A stretch of 64,000 bases of DNA from Scytonema sp035967975 (GTDB lineage Bacteria > Cyanobacteriota > Cyanobacteriia > Cyanobacteriales > Nostocaceae): positions 28,766 to 92,765 of the forward strand of contig JAWQFQ010000008.1 of NCBI GenBank assembly GCA_035967975.1, in the 5' to 3' direction. Made by a program: the position numbers and the translations under genes. The notes beneath the pieces were generated by a model. It did not search any database. It saw nothing but the letters and a program-made list of their open reading frames with translations, and was not told the origin of the DNA. This document shows positions 33,540 to 42,621 of this stretch, piece after piece; the stretch's first letter is position 1, and each line of letters begins with the position of its first letter.

Positions 33540-35618
33540 ATGGTAAATTTACCAAGCTTTTGCCGATTACAATATCACAGTGCCATCGCCAACATTTATG
33601 CTGGCAGACAGGTCAAGATTTTGGTGACGCCAATACTCTTGACTTTACTGTGGTTAGTAGCTAACTATGATAATGTAAAAGCGCAGTCTGTAACAGATGA
33701 AAAATCAACACACCGATTGAGATTAAAATCACCATCTGCATCAGTCTTACAGGAAATGTCAGCCTCCGGTAGCCAAATTTCTCTCAATGGTCGCACTTTT
33801 CCAGGAAGTTGGTTGCAGAAACACTCGCAATCTGGCAAGTTGAATGTACATCTGAGTGATGGTGCTATTAAGTCTTTAATAGGTGTAGATTTATTAAACA
33901 GCGATAATCCAGCTAAACAACCGATTCAGTGGTTTTCATCACCTAACAATTCGTTGATTTTGACCAGTTTGCTATCGACAGGCTATCGGTATTTAGATAT
34001 CACAAGCTTTGCGATCGCATCTGGTTGGCACATGGAAGTAACAGGTAACACGTTAGTCATTTCTACGCCGAGCGCGAAAGTCACGAACATTCGTCAGAGC
34101 AAGAAAACTTCAGGCGATACCATCATTATAGATTTAAACCGTCCTACTCCTTGGCAAATTGAACAAGGATTACCGATAAAAAAACCGCAAATTTCACGAC
34201 TGGTCACCGATACTCAAACCCCTAAAACTTTTACCCCTTCAGAGCAAGAGTGGATCGTTACTTTAGATGCAATTACCGATCCTAGTTTGGTCGAACGCTA
34301 TACCTCCTTAACAGCAGCAACAGAAGTAGGAGGAGCAACGGAAGTAGAGGGAGACGAAAGAGTGATATCTCCTTCATCTCCTTCATCTCCTTCATCTCCT
34401 TCATCTCCCTCATCCCCTATTCAGCAAGTAGAGGTGGTTAATAACCAAACAATCATTCGTCTTCGTGTTCCGTTTGGTTTTGCTCCTCGCTTGAGTACTT
34501 TACCAAATCCCAATCGTTTGATAGTTGACATCCGACCTGATGCAATGGTTGAGCGAAGGATTGCGTGGACAAATGGATTGCGCTGGCAACAGCAGTATGT
34601 CAATTTAGAGCAAGAGCGCTTCCCTGTAGTGTGGCTAGATATTAATCCTCGTACGTACGGGATAAAATTGAAACCACTTTGGACTTATCCGGATACTTTG
34701 GTTGGGACTGCTCCTCTGATTCAAACAGCACAAAAGCACTTAGCAGTCGCTGCAATTAATGGTGGTTTTTTCAACCGCAATAATCAATTGCCTTTAGGTG
34801 CAATTCGCTACAACGGTCAATGGTTGTCAAGTCCTATTTTGAACAGAGGAGCGATCGCTTGGAATGATTCTGGAGATTTTTATATTGGTCGTCTTGCCCT
34901 ACAAGAGACTTTAATTGGAACAAACAATGTTCAATTACCACTTTTAAATCTAAATAGCGGCTACGTTCAAAGTGGGATTGCTCGTTATACCCCTGCATGG
35001 GGAGCAACTTACACACCTTTGACCGACAACGAAATCATTCTCGTCGTAGAAACAAACCGGATTACCAATCAATTAACAGGGGTAAAAGCTGGTGAAATCC
35101 CCATAGCTATTCCTCAAAACGGATACCTGCTCACTCTACGTGGTAACGCGACAAGCAAAGCATTACAACTGCCTAGAGGTTCTTTTGTCAGGATTACCAG
35201 CGCGATCGCACCTTCTGAATTTAACCGCTACTCCTATATTTTAGGTGCAGGACCGTTGCTGTTGCAAAATGGTCGAATTGTCATAGACACTAAGGCTGAA
35301 AAATTTAGCGATGCTTTTGCTAAACAAAAGGCTATTCGGAGTGGAATTTGTACGACAAGAACAGGCAATATAATTATAGCTGCTGTACATAATCGCGCTG
35401 GAGGAGCCGGACCTACCCTAACAGAAAATGCTCAATTGCTACAGCGTCTGGGGTGTGACAATGCTCTCAATCTAGACGGAGGTAGTTCTACAAGTTTGTA
35501 TTTGGGAGGTCAACTCCTTGACCGCTCTCCCAGTACAGCTGCTCGCGTTCACAACGGAATTGGCGTCTTTTTAGCACACCCGGTCACCCTACACCCCACA
35601 CCCTCAAGAAGACTTTAA
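33540..35618 (+). CDS. Phosphodiester glycosidase (NAGPA-type) surface protein, 692 aa
   Basis: Likely hydrolyses sugar-phosphodiester bonds in the envelope or exopolysaccharide. An N-terminal hydrophobic segment (about 24-48, VTPILLTLLWLV) acts as an export signal. The N-terminal half (about 60-240) resembles AMIN-like envelope-binding repeats. The C-terminal half carries AAINGGFFNRNNQLPLG, RGAIAWN and NLDGGSSTSLYLGG, signatures of the NAGPA domain. Residues about 277-295 are a repeated Ser-Ser-Pro tract from CTTCATCTC-type tandem DNA, acting as a linker. ATG at 33540; the tail ends inside a C-rich repeat (HPVTLHPTPSRR). Confidence 0.87.
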   Translation: MVNLPSFCRLQYHSAIANIYAGRQVKILVTPILLTLLWLVANYDNVKAQSVTDEKSTHRLRLKSPSASVLQEMSASGSQISLNGRTFPGSWLQKHSQSGKLNVHLSDGAIKSLIGVDLLNSDNPAKQPIQWFSSPNNSLILTSLLSTGYRYLDITSFAIASGWHMEVTGNTLVISTPSAKVTNIRQSKKTSGDTIIIDLNRPTPWQIEQGLPIKKPQISRLVTDTQTPKTFTPSEQEWIVTLDAITDPSLVERYTSLTAATEVGGATEVEGDERVISPSSPSSPSSPSSPSSPIQQVEVVNNQTIIRLRVPFGFAPRLSTLPNPNRLIVDIRPDAMVERRIAWTNGLRWQQQYVNLEQERFPVVWLDINPRTYGIKLKPLWTYPDTLVGTAPLIQTAQKHLAVAAINGGFFNRNNQLPLGAIRYNGQWLSSPILNRGAIAWNDSGDFYIGRLALQETLIGTNNVQLPLLNLNSGYVQSGIARYTPAWGATYTPLTDNEIILVVETNRITNQLTGVKAGEIPIAIPQNGYLLTLRGNATSKALQLPRGSFVRITSAIAPSEFNRYSYILGAGPLLLQNGRIVIDTKAEKFSDAFAKQKAIRSGICTTRTGNIIIAAVHNRAGGAGPTLTENAQLLQRLGCDNALNLDGGSSTSLYLGGQLLDRSPSTAARVHNGIGVFLAHPVTLHPTPSRRL

Positions 35619-35828
35619 AGCTGAGAATAAGAGGCAATGTCATTTGATGAAGAATTAGTGTAGACATATGACTTTTTAGAGTTATTGATTACACCTTCAC
35701 ATTTGATTTGCTATCTTTGGCAGAAGTGGCAAGAATTGCTCATTTCCACGGTTGCAAGATCGCGCCATATTTTTTCATCAATTGATAAAGATGACTGACG
35801 GATTGTTCTGTCAAAAAATGAGGTAACT

Positions 35829-36245
35829 ATGGCTCAATTTCAAGAAGCAACAGAAGTTAACGCACTCCCCCTTCCCCCAGCAATAACACCGCGAGGTGTT
35901 GCTGCTACAGAACTTCGTCCCTGGGGTTCCTTTACTGTTTTGGAAGAAGGACGCGGGTATAAGATCAAGCGCATTGAAGTTAAGCCCGGACACCGTCTCA
36001 GCTTGCAAATGCATCATCATCGCAGCGAACACTGGATTGTTGTTTCTGGTACAGCTAAGGTAGTGTGCGGTGAGAGTGAAGTGCTGCTGAGCAATAATCA
36101 ATCAACCTATGTACCCCAGTGTACTGCTCATCGTTTAGAGAATCCGGGTGTTATTCCCTTAGTATTGATTGAAGTCCAAAACGGCGAATATTTAGGAGAA
36201 GACGATATTATTCGTTATCAAGACGACTATGCTCGTGCTGAATAG
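35829..36245 (+). CDS. Cupin, mannose-6-phosphate isomerase type II C-terminal domain family, 138 aa
   Basis: Single cupin domain with RPWGSFTVLEEGRGYKIKRI, KPGHRLSLQMHHHRSEHWIV and PQCTAHRLENPG, the blocks of the PMI cupin of bifunctional ManC/AlgA proteins. The His-rich motif should bind the metal used for mannose-6-P and fructose-6-P interconversion. It stands as a free domain, as in many cyanobacteria. The GT block at 18-26 kb could use GDP-mannose from this pathway, but distance makes the link weak. ATG at 35829. Confidence 0.9.
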   Translation: MAQFQEATEVNALPLPPAITPRGVAATELRPWGSFTVLEEGRGYKIKRIEVKPGHRLSLQMHHHRSEHWIVVSGTAKVVCGESEVLLSNNQSTYVPQCTAHRLENPGVIPLVLIEVQNGEYLGEDDIIRYQDDYARAE

Positions 36246-36333
36246 AAGCGTTGAGCGCAGTCCCTACCGATAATTTCAATTTTGGTAGGGTTAGGAACTG
36301 TAAATAAATCTTTGGACATTCTTTGTGTTGAGC

Positions 36334-36361
36334 GAACCCCCGCCAAAAGGCGAGGGGATTC
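36334..36361. repeat. IS605-end-like hairpin GAACCCCCGCC
   Basis: GAACCCCCGCC AAAA GGCGAGGGGATTC forms a hairpin with the style of IS200/IS605 right ends. No transposase is nearby, so it is a solitary palindrome or a relic. Confidence 0.55.
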
Positions 36362-36434
36362 ATTTTTCTTACAAACTCCCAGTCTCGGTAATATATTTAA
36401 ATAAGTATGGATTTTTTATTATATTGTTATTTCA

Positions 36435-36761
36435 ATGATTCAACTGAGTGTAGCAGCAGCACGTGAAATTTCGCGACTAAAATCAAAGCAGCAGCAAACA
36501 AATGTCAAGTTTCGTTTGGCAGTAAAACCAGGCGGTTGTTCTGGGTGGTACTACGAGATGTCGTTTGATGATGCGACCCATTTAGGCGATCGCGTTTTTG
36601 AGTGTCATGGGATTCAAGTTGCGATTGACCCCGAAAGTGTAGAGTACGTGAATGGTATGACTGTAGATTATTCAGAAGATTTGATGGGTGGGGGCTTTCG
36701 CTTCCACAATCCCCAAGCGGATAGCACTTGTGGTTGTGGTAACTCTTTCTCCAGGACTTGA
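36435..36761 (+). CDS. Iron-sulfur cluster assembly accessory protein (IscA/HesB type), 108 aa
   Basis: A-type carrier that holds or transfers iron-sulfur clusters or iron. The three ligands are Cys35 in KPGGCSGWYYEM and Cys99/Cys101 in the C-terminal STCGCGNSF. All are present, and length is normal. One extra Cys57 (FECHG) is not a usual ligand. ATG at 36435. It is 220 bp upstream of the str operon, in the same direction. Confidence 0.93.
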   Translation: MIQLSVAAAREISRLKSKQQQTNVKFRLAVKPGGCSGWYYEMSFDDATHLGDRVFECHGIQVAIDPESVEYVNGMTVDYSEDLMGGGFRFHNPQADSTCGCGNSFSRT

Positions 36762-36901
36762 GAAAATGGTGCAGGGGAGAATGATTGAGCATCAGCATCA
36801 TAAAATCTGAGAAAAAATATGAGCAAACGCAAATCAGGCGAAGCCGCTTGGGTGAAAGCTGCGAAAAATCCTGATTTTATCCCAAACCCAAACCAAATCA
36901 C

Positions 36902-36932
36902 TTGACACAAAACCTAAAAAAAACGATATAAT
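36902..36932 (+). promoter_or_regulatory. Likely promoter of the str operon
   Basis: TTGACA at 36902-36907 is a perfect -35 box. TATAAT at 36927-36932 gives a 19-bp spacer; GATATA at 36925-36930 would give 17 bp. It lies 50 bp before the rpsL start. Confidence 0.6.
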
Positions 36933-36981
36933 CAGGATTTGTTGTTACTTAGACGAAAAGCAGCTTGTCGCGCTGTAACTC

Positions 36982-37359
36982 ATGCCAACAATACAGCAAC
37001 TTATACGAAATGAACGCGAAAAAGCGCGTCAGAAAACCAAGTCCCCAGCTCTGAAACAATGTCCCCAGCGTCGGGGAGTGTGTACCAGAGTGTATACGAC
37101 CACACCAAAAAAGCCTAACTCTGCTCTACGTAAGGTAGCAAGGGTACGGTTGACTTCTGGATTTGAAGTGACGGCTTACATTCCAGGAATCGGTCATAAT
37201 TTACAAGAACACTCAGTTGTAATGATTCGTGGCGGTCGGGTTAAGGACTTACCAGGCGTGAGATACCACATTATTCGTGGCACATTGGATACAGCCGGAG
37301 TCAAAGACCGTAAACAAGGTCGTTCCAAGTACGGAACCAAGCGTCCTAAGAAGTCATAG
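36982..37359 (+). CDS. rpsL: 30S ribosomal protein S12
   Basis: Decoding-centre protein of the small subunit. The 125-aa sequence has the S12 core: CTRVYTTTPKKPNSALRKVA with the lysine that governs streptomycin response, VTAYIPGIGHNLQEHSVV and RGGRVKDLPGVRYH carrying the Asp that is methylthiolated in many bacteria. Length and ends are normal. First gene of the str operon; the wild-type residues at the streptomycin sites are seen. Confidence 0.98.
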   Translation: MPTIQQLIRNEREKARQKTKSPALKQCPQRRGVCTRVYTTTPKKPNSALRKVARVRLTSGFEVTAYIPGIGHNLQEHSVVMIRGGRVKDLPGVRYHIIRGTLDTAGVKDRKQGRSKYGTKRPKKS

Positions 37360-37847
37360 ACCAACGCTCTTGTTATGTGAGGACTGAGTCACTATCGCTT
37401 GTTGGGTTATGTGAGTACTGAGTCAGTACCACTGAGTCTTCTAGAAATTTACGCGAGCACTCAGTGTTCAGTACTCAGCAAAACTTCCCAATCAAGCGAA
37501 AAGAATCTTGTCTTTGTGTGAAGTGCCCAGAGTTTTTTGACGACCTGTAGCTACCGATGGGAATTTCAAATTGAACGTCGCTGTAGAGGTCAACACCAAA
37601 GCAACAAGGTGTTCGACTGACAGAAGTTTAGCTATTAGAGTGAGTCACGGTATATAATGATCTAGCCTTGTGTCTTGTTAAGGACGGCAAGTCGAAGAAT
37701 CACAGTAGCCGTATGTTTCAACTTGGTTGCAGCAAAATATTCTGAGTAGGAATGAAAATGCAGCTGCGTTCACCTCTCAGAGCTGCCAGTGTTGAATATG
37801 GTATAGCAAGTCTCTTTGCCAAATCAAAACAAAAGGTTTAAGTAAGT

Positions 37848-38318
37848 ATGTCTCGTCGAGGTGTTATTCAAAGGCGTCAAGTTCCGCCTGACTCAGTGTA
37901 TAACAGTCGCCTGATCAGCATGATGATTAGGCGAATAATGCGTCATGGGAAAAAATCCTTAGCCGCACGGATTGTGTATGCAGCAATGAAAACCATAGAA
38001 GAACGAACTGGTGGCGATCCGTTAGAAACCTTTGAAAGAGCCGTGCGGAATGCAACGCCATTAGTAGAAGTCAAAGCTCGTCGGGTAGGTGGGGCGACTT
38101 ACCAAGTCCCAATGGAAGTGCGTTCTGAACGGGGTACAACTCTAGCATTGCGTTGGTTAGTGCAGTTCTCCCGTCAACGTCCTGGTCGTACAATGGCAAG
38201 CAAACTTGCGAATGAGCTAATGGATGCTGCTAATGAAACCGGGAACGCAATTCGTAAGCGGGAAGAAACGCACCGGATGGCAGAAGCAAACAAAGCTTTT
38301 GCACACTATCGCTACTAA
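37848..38318 (+). CDS. rpsG: 30S ribosomal protein S7
   Basis: Primary 16S rRNA-binding protein of the small-subunit head. The 156-aa protein has MSRRGVIQRRQVPPDSVYN, RRIMRHGKKSLAARIVY, VRNATPLVEVKARRVGGATY and RKREETHRMAEANKAFAHYR, all family blocks. It follows rpsL after a 488-bp gap, which is long for this operon and holds GTACTGAGTC-type repeats and a TATAATG box at about 37653; a second promoter is possible. Confidence 0.98.
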   Translation: MSRRGVIQRRQVPPDSVYNSRLISMMIRRIMRHGKKSLAARIVYAAMKTIEERTGGDPLETFERAVRNATPLVEVKARRVGGATYQVPMEVRSERGTTLALRWLVQFSRQRPGRTMASKLANELMDAANETGNAIRKREETHRMAEANKAFAHYRY

Positions 38319-38495
38319 ATAAAGGATGAAGGATGAAGGATGAAAAAGAATGTAGCGAAGCATCCTGAAAATTTGTCACTTCATCCTTGATAGTTTACAC
38401 TTTATGCTTAAAAAGACGGTTTTCCGTAAAAGTATAATATCTTAACAAAGTGTAATATACAAGATATCATGAGGCGAAAACTATAGGAGGCAACT

Positions 38496-40574
38496 GTGGC
38501 ACGTACAAACCCGCTAGTGAAAGTACGCAACATCGGTATTGCGGCGCATATTGATGCGGGCAAAACCACAACAACAGAGAGAATATTGTTTTACTCTGGG
38601 ATAATTCATAAAATTGGTGAGGTTCATGAAGGAACCGCAGTGACCGACTGGATGGAACAGGAACGGGAGCGCGGAATTACTATTACTGCTGCTGCTATTA
38701 GTACCAGTTGGAAAGAACATCAAATTAACATTATTGATACTCCCGGACACGTAGACTTCACAATTGAAGTGGAACGTTCCATGCGGGTACTAGATGGTGT
38801 AATTACAGTTTTATGTTCTGTAGGCGGCGTGCAACCCCAAACAGAAACGGTGTGGCGTCAAGCAGACCGCTATAAAGTGCCTCGCATTGTTTTTGTGAAT
38901 AAAATGGATCGTACAGGCGCGAACTTTTATAGAGTACACGAGCAAGTACGCGATCGCCTCCGAGCAAATGCCATAGCCATTCAGTTGCCCATTGGTAGTG
39001 AAAACGAATTCAGAGGACTGGTCGATCTGGTGAAGATGTGTGCTTACATCTACAACAATGACCAGGGAACCGATATTGAGCAAACAGCTATCCCTGAAGA
39101 GATGGCATCTCAGGTAGAAGAGTACCGCAGCAAACTGATAGAAGCAGTTGCGGAAACTGATGATAACCTGATGACCAAGTACTTTGAAGGTGAAGAACTG
39201 ACAGAAGACGAAATCCGCACAGCCCTGAGAAAAGGCACAATTGCAGGTACTATCGTACCAATGCTTTGCGGTTCGGCATTCAAGAACAAGGGCGTGCAAT
39301 TGCTTTTGGATGCGGTAGTAGATTATTTACCAGCACCCATCGACGTACCACCCATTCAAGGTACACTGCCGAGTGGCGAAGCTATCGAACGCCACGCTAA
39401 TGATGAAGAACCACTGTCAGCTCTTGCCTTTAAGATTATGGCTGACCCTTACGGTCGCCTAACGTTTGTTCGCGTCTATTCTGGAGTTTTGAAGAAAGGC
39501 AGTTATGTTCTAAATGCTACAAAGAACAAGAAAGAGCGAGTTTCTCGCTTAGTAGTACTTAGAGCAGACGACCGCATTGACGTTGATGAACTCAGAGCAG
39601 GAGACCTTGGAGCAACTGTGGGATTAAAAGACACCTTGACAGGTGATACGCTGTGTGATGAGAGTTCACCAGTAATTCTAGAGTCCCTTTACATTCCCGA
39701 GCCTGTTATCTCGGTTGCGGTTGAACCAAAAACCAAGAATGACATGGACAAACTGTCCAAGGCTCTGCAAGCTCTCTCGGAAGAAGACCCAACCTTCCGC
39801 GTGAGTGTAAACCCGGAAACCAACCAAACCGTAATCGCAGGAATGGGTGAATTACACCTAGAAATTCTGGTAGACCGGATGTTGCGCGAATTTAAAGTGG
39901 AAGCAAACGTCGGTGCTCCCCAGGTTGCTTACCGTGAAACAATTCGTAAACCCGTTACCAAGGTTGAAGGTAAATTCATCCGCCAAAGCGGTGGTAAAGG
40001 ACAATACGGTCACGTTGTCATTGATTTGGAGCCAGGTGAACCCGGAAGTGGCTTTGAATTTGTCTCCAAAATTGTCGGTGGTTCTGTACCTAAAGAGTAC
40101 GTCTCCCCAGTGGAAGCAGGAATTAAAGAAACCTGTGAATCTGGTGTTATAGCAGGATATCCACTTATTGATATCAAAGCAACGCTGATCGATGGGTCTT
40201 ACCACGAAGTAGATTCTTCGGAAATGGCTTTCAAAATTGCTGGTTCCATGGCATTGAAAGAAGCAGCAATGAAAGCTTCTCCCGCCTTGTTAGAGCCTAT
40301 GATGAAAGTTGAGGTAGAAGTTCCCGAAAACTTCCTAGGTGATGTAATGGGCGACCTCAATTCCCGTCGTGGGCAAATTGAGGGAATGGGATCTGAGGAA
40401 GGTCTTGCAAAAGTTACCGCCAAAGTCCCATTGTCAGAAATGTTTGGCTACGCAACTGACATCCGGTCTAAGACCCAAGGTCGAGGCATCTTCTCAATGG
40501 AGTTTAGCCACTACGAAGAAGTACCTCGCAACGTGGCTGAGGCAATCATAGCTAAAAGCAAAGGGAACGCTTAA
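38496..40574 (+). CDS. fusA: Translation elongation factor G
   Basis: GTPase that moves tRNAs and mRNA through the ribosome. The 692-aa protein has the G1 loop AHIDAGKTTTTERIL, G3 DTPGHVDF, G4 NKMDRTGA and the switch I GITITAAA block, then domains II to V including the typical RQSGGKGQYGHVVI and GYPLIDIKATLIDGSYH. GTG start at 38496 with AGGAGG at 38485. A three-copy AAGGATG heptamer array lies in the gap after rpsG. Confidence 0.98.
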   Translation: MARTNPLVKVRNIGIAAHIDAGKTTTTERILFYSGIIHKIGEVHEGTAVTDWMEQERERGITITAAAISTSWKEHQINIIDTPGHVDFTIEVERSMRVLDGVITVLCSVGGVQPQTETVWRQADRYKVPRIVFVNKMDRTGANFYRVHEQVRDRLRANAIAIQLPIGSENEFRGLVDLVKMCAYIYNNDQGTDIEQTAIPEEMASQVEEYRSKLIEAVAETDDNLMTKYFEGEELTEDEIRTALRKGTIAGTIVPMLCGSAFKNKGVQLLLDAVVDYLPAPIDVPPIQGTLPSGEAIERHANDEEPLSALAFKIMADPYGRLTFVRVYSGVLKKGSYVLNATKNKKERVSRLVVLRADDRIDVDELRAGDLGATVGLKDTLTGDTLCDESSPVILESLYIPEPVISVAVEPKTKNDMDKLSKALQALSEEDPTFRVSVNPETNQTVIAGMGELHLEILVDRMLREFKVEANVGAPQVAYRETIRKPVTKVEGKFIRQSGGKGQYGHVVIDLEPGEPGSGFEFVSKIVGGSVPKEYVSPVEAGIKETCESGVIAGYPLIDIKATLIDGSYHEVDSSEMAFKIAGSMALKEAAMKASPALLEPMMKVEVEVPENFLGDVMGDLNSRRGQIEGMGSEEGLAKVTAKVPLSEMFGYATDIRSKTQGRGIFSMEFSHYEEVPRNVAEAIIAKSKGNA

Positions 40575-40596
40575 TTAGTAAAGGAAATTAGCATTC

Positions 40597-41826
40597 ATGG
40601 CACGCGCAAAGTTTGAACGGAATAAACCCCACGTCAACATCGGTACTATCGGTCACGTTGACCACGGTAAAACCACCCTCACAGCAGCCATCACCATGAC
40701 CTTGGCAGCCCTCGGTCAGGCGCAGGCAAGAAAATACGATGAAATTGATGCCGCACCAGAGGAAAAGGCACGTGGTATTACCATCAACACCGCTCACGTA
40801 GAATATGAAACCGCAAATCGGCACTATGCTCACGTAGACTGTCCCGGACACGCGGACTACGTGAAAAACATGATTACTGGTGCTGCTCAGATGGACGGTG
40901 CTATTCTAGTGGTTTCTGCGGCTGACGGTCCCATGCCTCAAACCCGCGAACACATCTTGTTAGCAAGACAGGTCGGTGTTCCTAGCCTAGTCGTTTTCTT
41001 GAACAAAGAAGATATGGTGGATGACGCGGAAATTTTGGAACTAGTGGAATTGGAAGTTCGCGAATTGCTTTCTAGCTACCAATTCCCTGGCGATGATATC
41101 CCCCTTGTCACAGGATCTGGTTTGCAAGCGTTGGAAGCAATGGTTGCTAACCCCAAGACAGCGCGTGGTGAAAATGAGTGGGTAGATAAAATTTACAAAC
41201 TCATGGATGCTGTAGATGAATACATTCCTACACCAGAGCGTGCTGTCGATAAGCCCTTCCTGATGGCTGTAGAAGACGTGTTCTCCATCACGGGTCGTGG
41301 TACTGTAGCAACCGGACGTATTGAACGCGGTAAGGTGAAGATTGGTGACAACGTGGAACTGGTTGGCATCAGAGCAACCCGCAACACCACAGTTACTGGT
41401 ATCGAGATGTTCAAGAAGAGCCTCGACGAAGGTATGGCTGGGGATAATGCCGGGATACTACTGCGCGGTATTCAAAAAGCCGATATTGAACGGGGTATGG
41501 TACTCGCTAAACCAGGTTCAATTACTCCACACACCGAATTTGAAGGTGAAGTGTACGTTTTGACGGAAAAAGAAGGTGGACGTAAAACACCCTTCTTTGC
41601 TGGCTACCGTCCTCAGTTCTACGTGCGGACAACTGACGTAACTGGTACTATCAAGACTTTTACTAGTGATGATGGTAGTGAAGCGGAAATGGTTATGCCC
41701 GGTGACCGCATTAAAATGAACGTGGAACTGATCAGCCCGATCGCGATCGAGCAAGGAATGCGTTTCGCAATCCGTGAAGGTGGTCGTACCATCGGTGCTG
41801 GCGTGGTTTCCAAAATTCTCAAATAG
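40597..41826 (+). CDS. tuf: Translation elongation factor Tu
   Basis: GTPase that brings aminoacyl-tRNA to the ribosome. The 409-aa protein has the P-loop GHVDHGKTTLTAAIT, DCPGHADYVKNMITGAAQMD, NKEDMVDD, and domains II and III (GRGTVATGRIERG and RTIGAGVVSKIL). It follows fusA after 22 bp. Length is typical of cyanobacterial EF-Tu, which carries a short insert in domain I. Confidence 0.98.
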   Translation: MARAKFERNKPHVNIGTIGHVDHGKTTLTAAITMTLAALGQAQARKYDEIDAAPEEKARGITINTAHVEYETANRHYAHVDCPGHADYVKNMITGAAQMDGAILVVSAADGPMPQTREHILLARQVGVPSLVVFLNKEDMVDDAEILELVELEVRELLSSYQFPGDDIPLVTGSGLQALEAMVANPKTARGENEWVDKIYKLMDAVDEYIPTPERAVDKPFLMAVEDVFSITGRGTVATGRIERGKVKIGDNVELVGIRATRNTTVTGIEMFKKSLDEGMAGDNAGILLRGIQKADIERGMVLAKPGSITPHTEFEGEVYVLTEKEGGRKTPFFAGYRPQFYVRTTDVTGTIKTFTSDDGSEAEMVMPGDRIKMNVELISPIAIEQGMRFAIREGGRTIGAGVVSKILK

Positions 41827-41907
41827 TACCTTTGCACCTTAACTATACAAAGGAGCAGAGATGGTGTATAATACGTCTCTGCTCTTTTCATGTCCTTGAA
41901 TTCGGGT

Positions 41908-41986
41908 GCAGGGGTGTAAGGGTGTAAGGGTATAAGGGTAATTCTTTCACCTACACCCCCACACCCCTGCACCCCTACACCCCAAA
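41908..41986. repeat. GGTGTAAG / CCTACACCCC inverted array between tuf and rpsJ
   Basis: GGGGTGTAAGGGTGTAAGGG on the left faces CACCCCTGCACCCCTACACC on the right. It forms a large imperfect hairpin inside the str operon, 28 bp before rpsJ, and may reduce or time rpsJ expression. Confidence 0.75.
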
Positions 41987-42014
41987 GAAAACATCAGAAC
42001 CTGGAAAACTAAAA

Positions 42015-42332
42015 ATGGCAACTCTACAGCAGCAAAAGATTAGAATTCGCTTACAAGCTTTTGACCGTCGTTTACTGGACACATCTTGCGAGAAGATTGT
42101 AGACACAGCTAACCGTACTAATGCGACAGCAATAGGACCGATTCCTCTTCCCACAAAACGTCGAATCTACTGTGTGTTGCGTTCTCCTCACGTAGATAAG
42201 GATTCACGAGAACATTTTGAAACTCGCACCCACCGCCGGATTATTGATATTTATCAGCCTTCATCTAAAACCATTGATGCTTTGATGAAACTAGATTTGC
42301 CATCCGGAGTAGATATAGAAGTGAAATTGTAA
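42015..42332 (+). CDS. rpsJ: 30S ribosomal protein S10
   Basis: Small-subunit protein and NusE transcription partner. The 105-aa sequence has KIRIRLQAFDRRLLDTSCEK, GPIPLPTKRRIYCVLRSPHV, and REHFETRTHRRIIDIYQPS, normal for cyanobacteria. Last ribosomal gene of the str operon, followed by a 59-bp tandem duplication and a terminator. Confidence 0.98.
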   Translation: MATLQQQKIRIRLQAFDRRLLDTSCEKIVDTANRTNATAIGPIPLPTKRRIYCVLRSPHVDKDSREHFETRTHRRIIDIYQPSSKTIDALMKLDLPSGVDIEVKL

Positions 42333-42448
42333 TCGCTAATAGCTAATTGCTAATCGTTAATTGTGATGAGAGCTATTAGCAAGCACTATAATCGCTAATA
42401 GCTAATTGCTAATCGTTAATTGTGATGAGAGCTATTAGCCATTAGCTA
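42331..42448 (+). repeat. 59-bp direct tandem duplication
   Basis: AATCGCTAATAGCTAATTGC begins at 42331 and again at 42390, and both are followed by TAATCGTTAATTGTGATGAG AGCTATTAGC. The units are near-identical, a recent duplication of heptamer-based DNA; the second has a short extra CATTAGCTATTAGC. Confidence 0.85.
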
Positions 42449-42493
42449 TTAGCAAGCACTGTAAAAATGGTCATATAAAGTATAAATGATAAC

Positions 42494-42524
42494 AAAGCCC
42501 TGAAAGATATTTCTTCAGGGCTTT
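42494..42524 (+). terminator. Intrinsic terminator at the end of the str operon
   Basis: AAAGCCCTGAA pairs exactly with TTCAGGGCTTT around a 9-base loop, then TATAATA follows. It is well placed to stop transcription before the LON-domain gene. Confidence 0.8.
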
Positions 42525-42621
42525 ATAATAGGTGTAAAAGCGAAATGATAGAATGTAGGAACGATACGGGAAAAGCAAAGAAGAATAGTTATTTAAGATA
42601 ATAAATTATACATAGGTAAAA

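Noticed and set aside
38811..39299. Long open frame antisense to fusA (162 codons)
   Set aside because: It lies entirely inside fusA in the opposite direction, is Cys- and Phe-rich without motifs, and is a shadow of a highly conserved gene.
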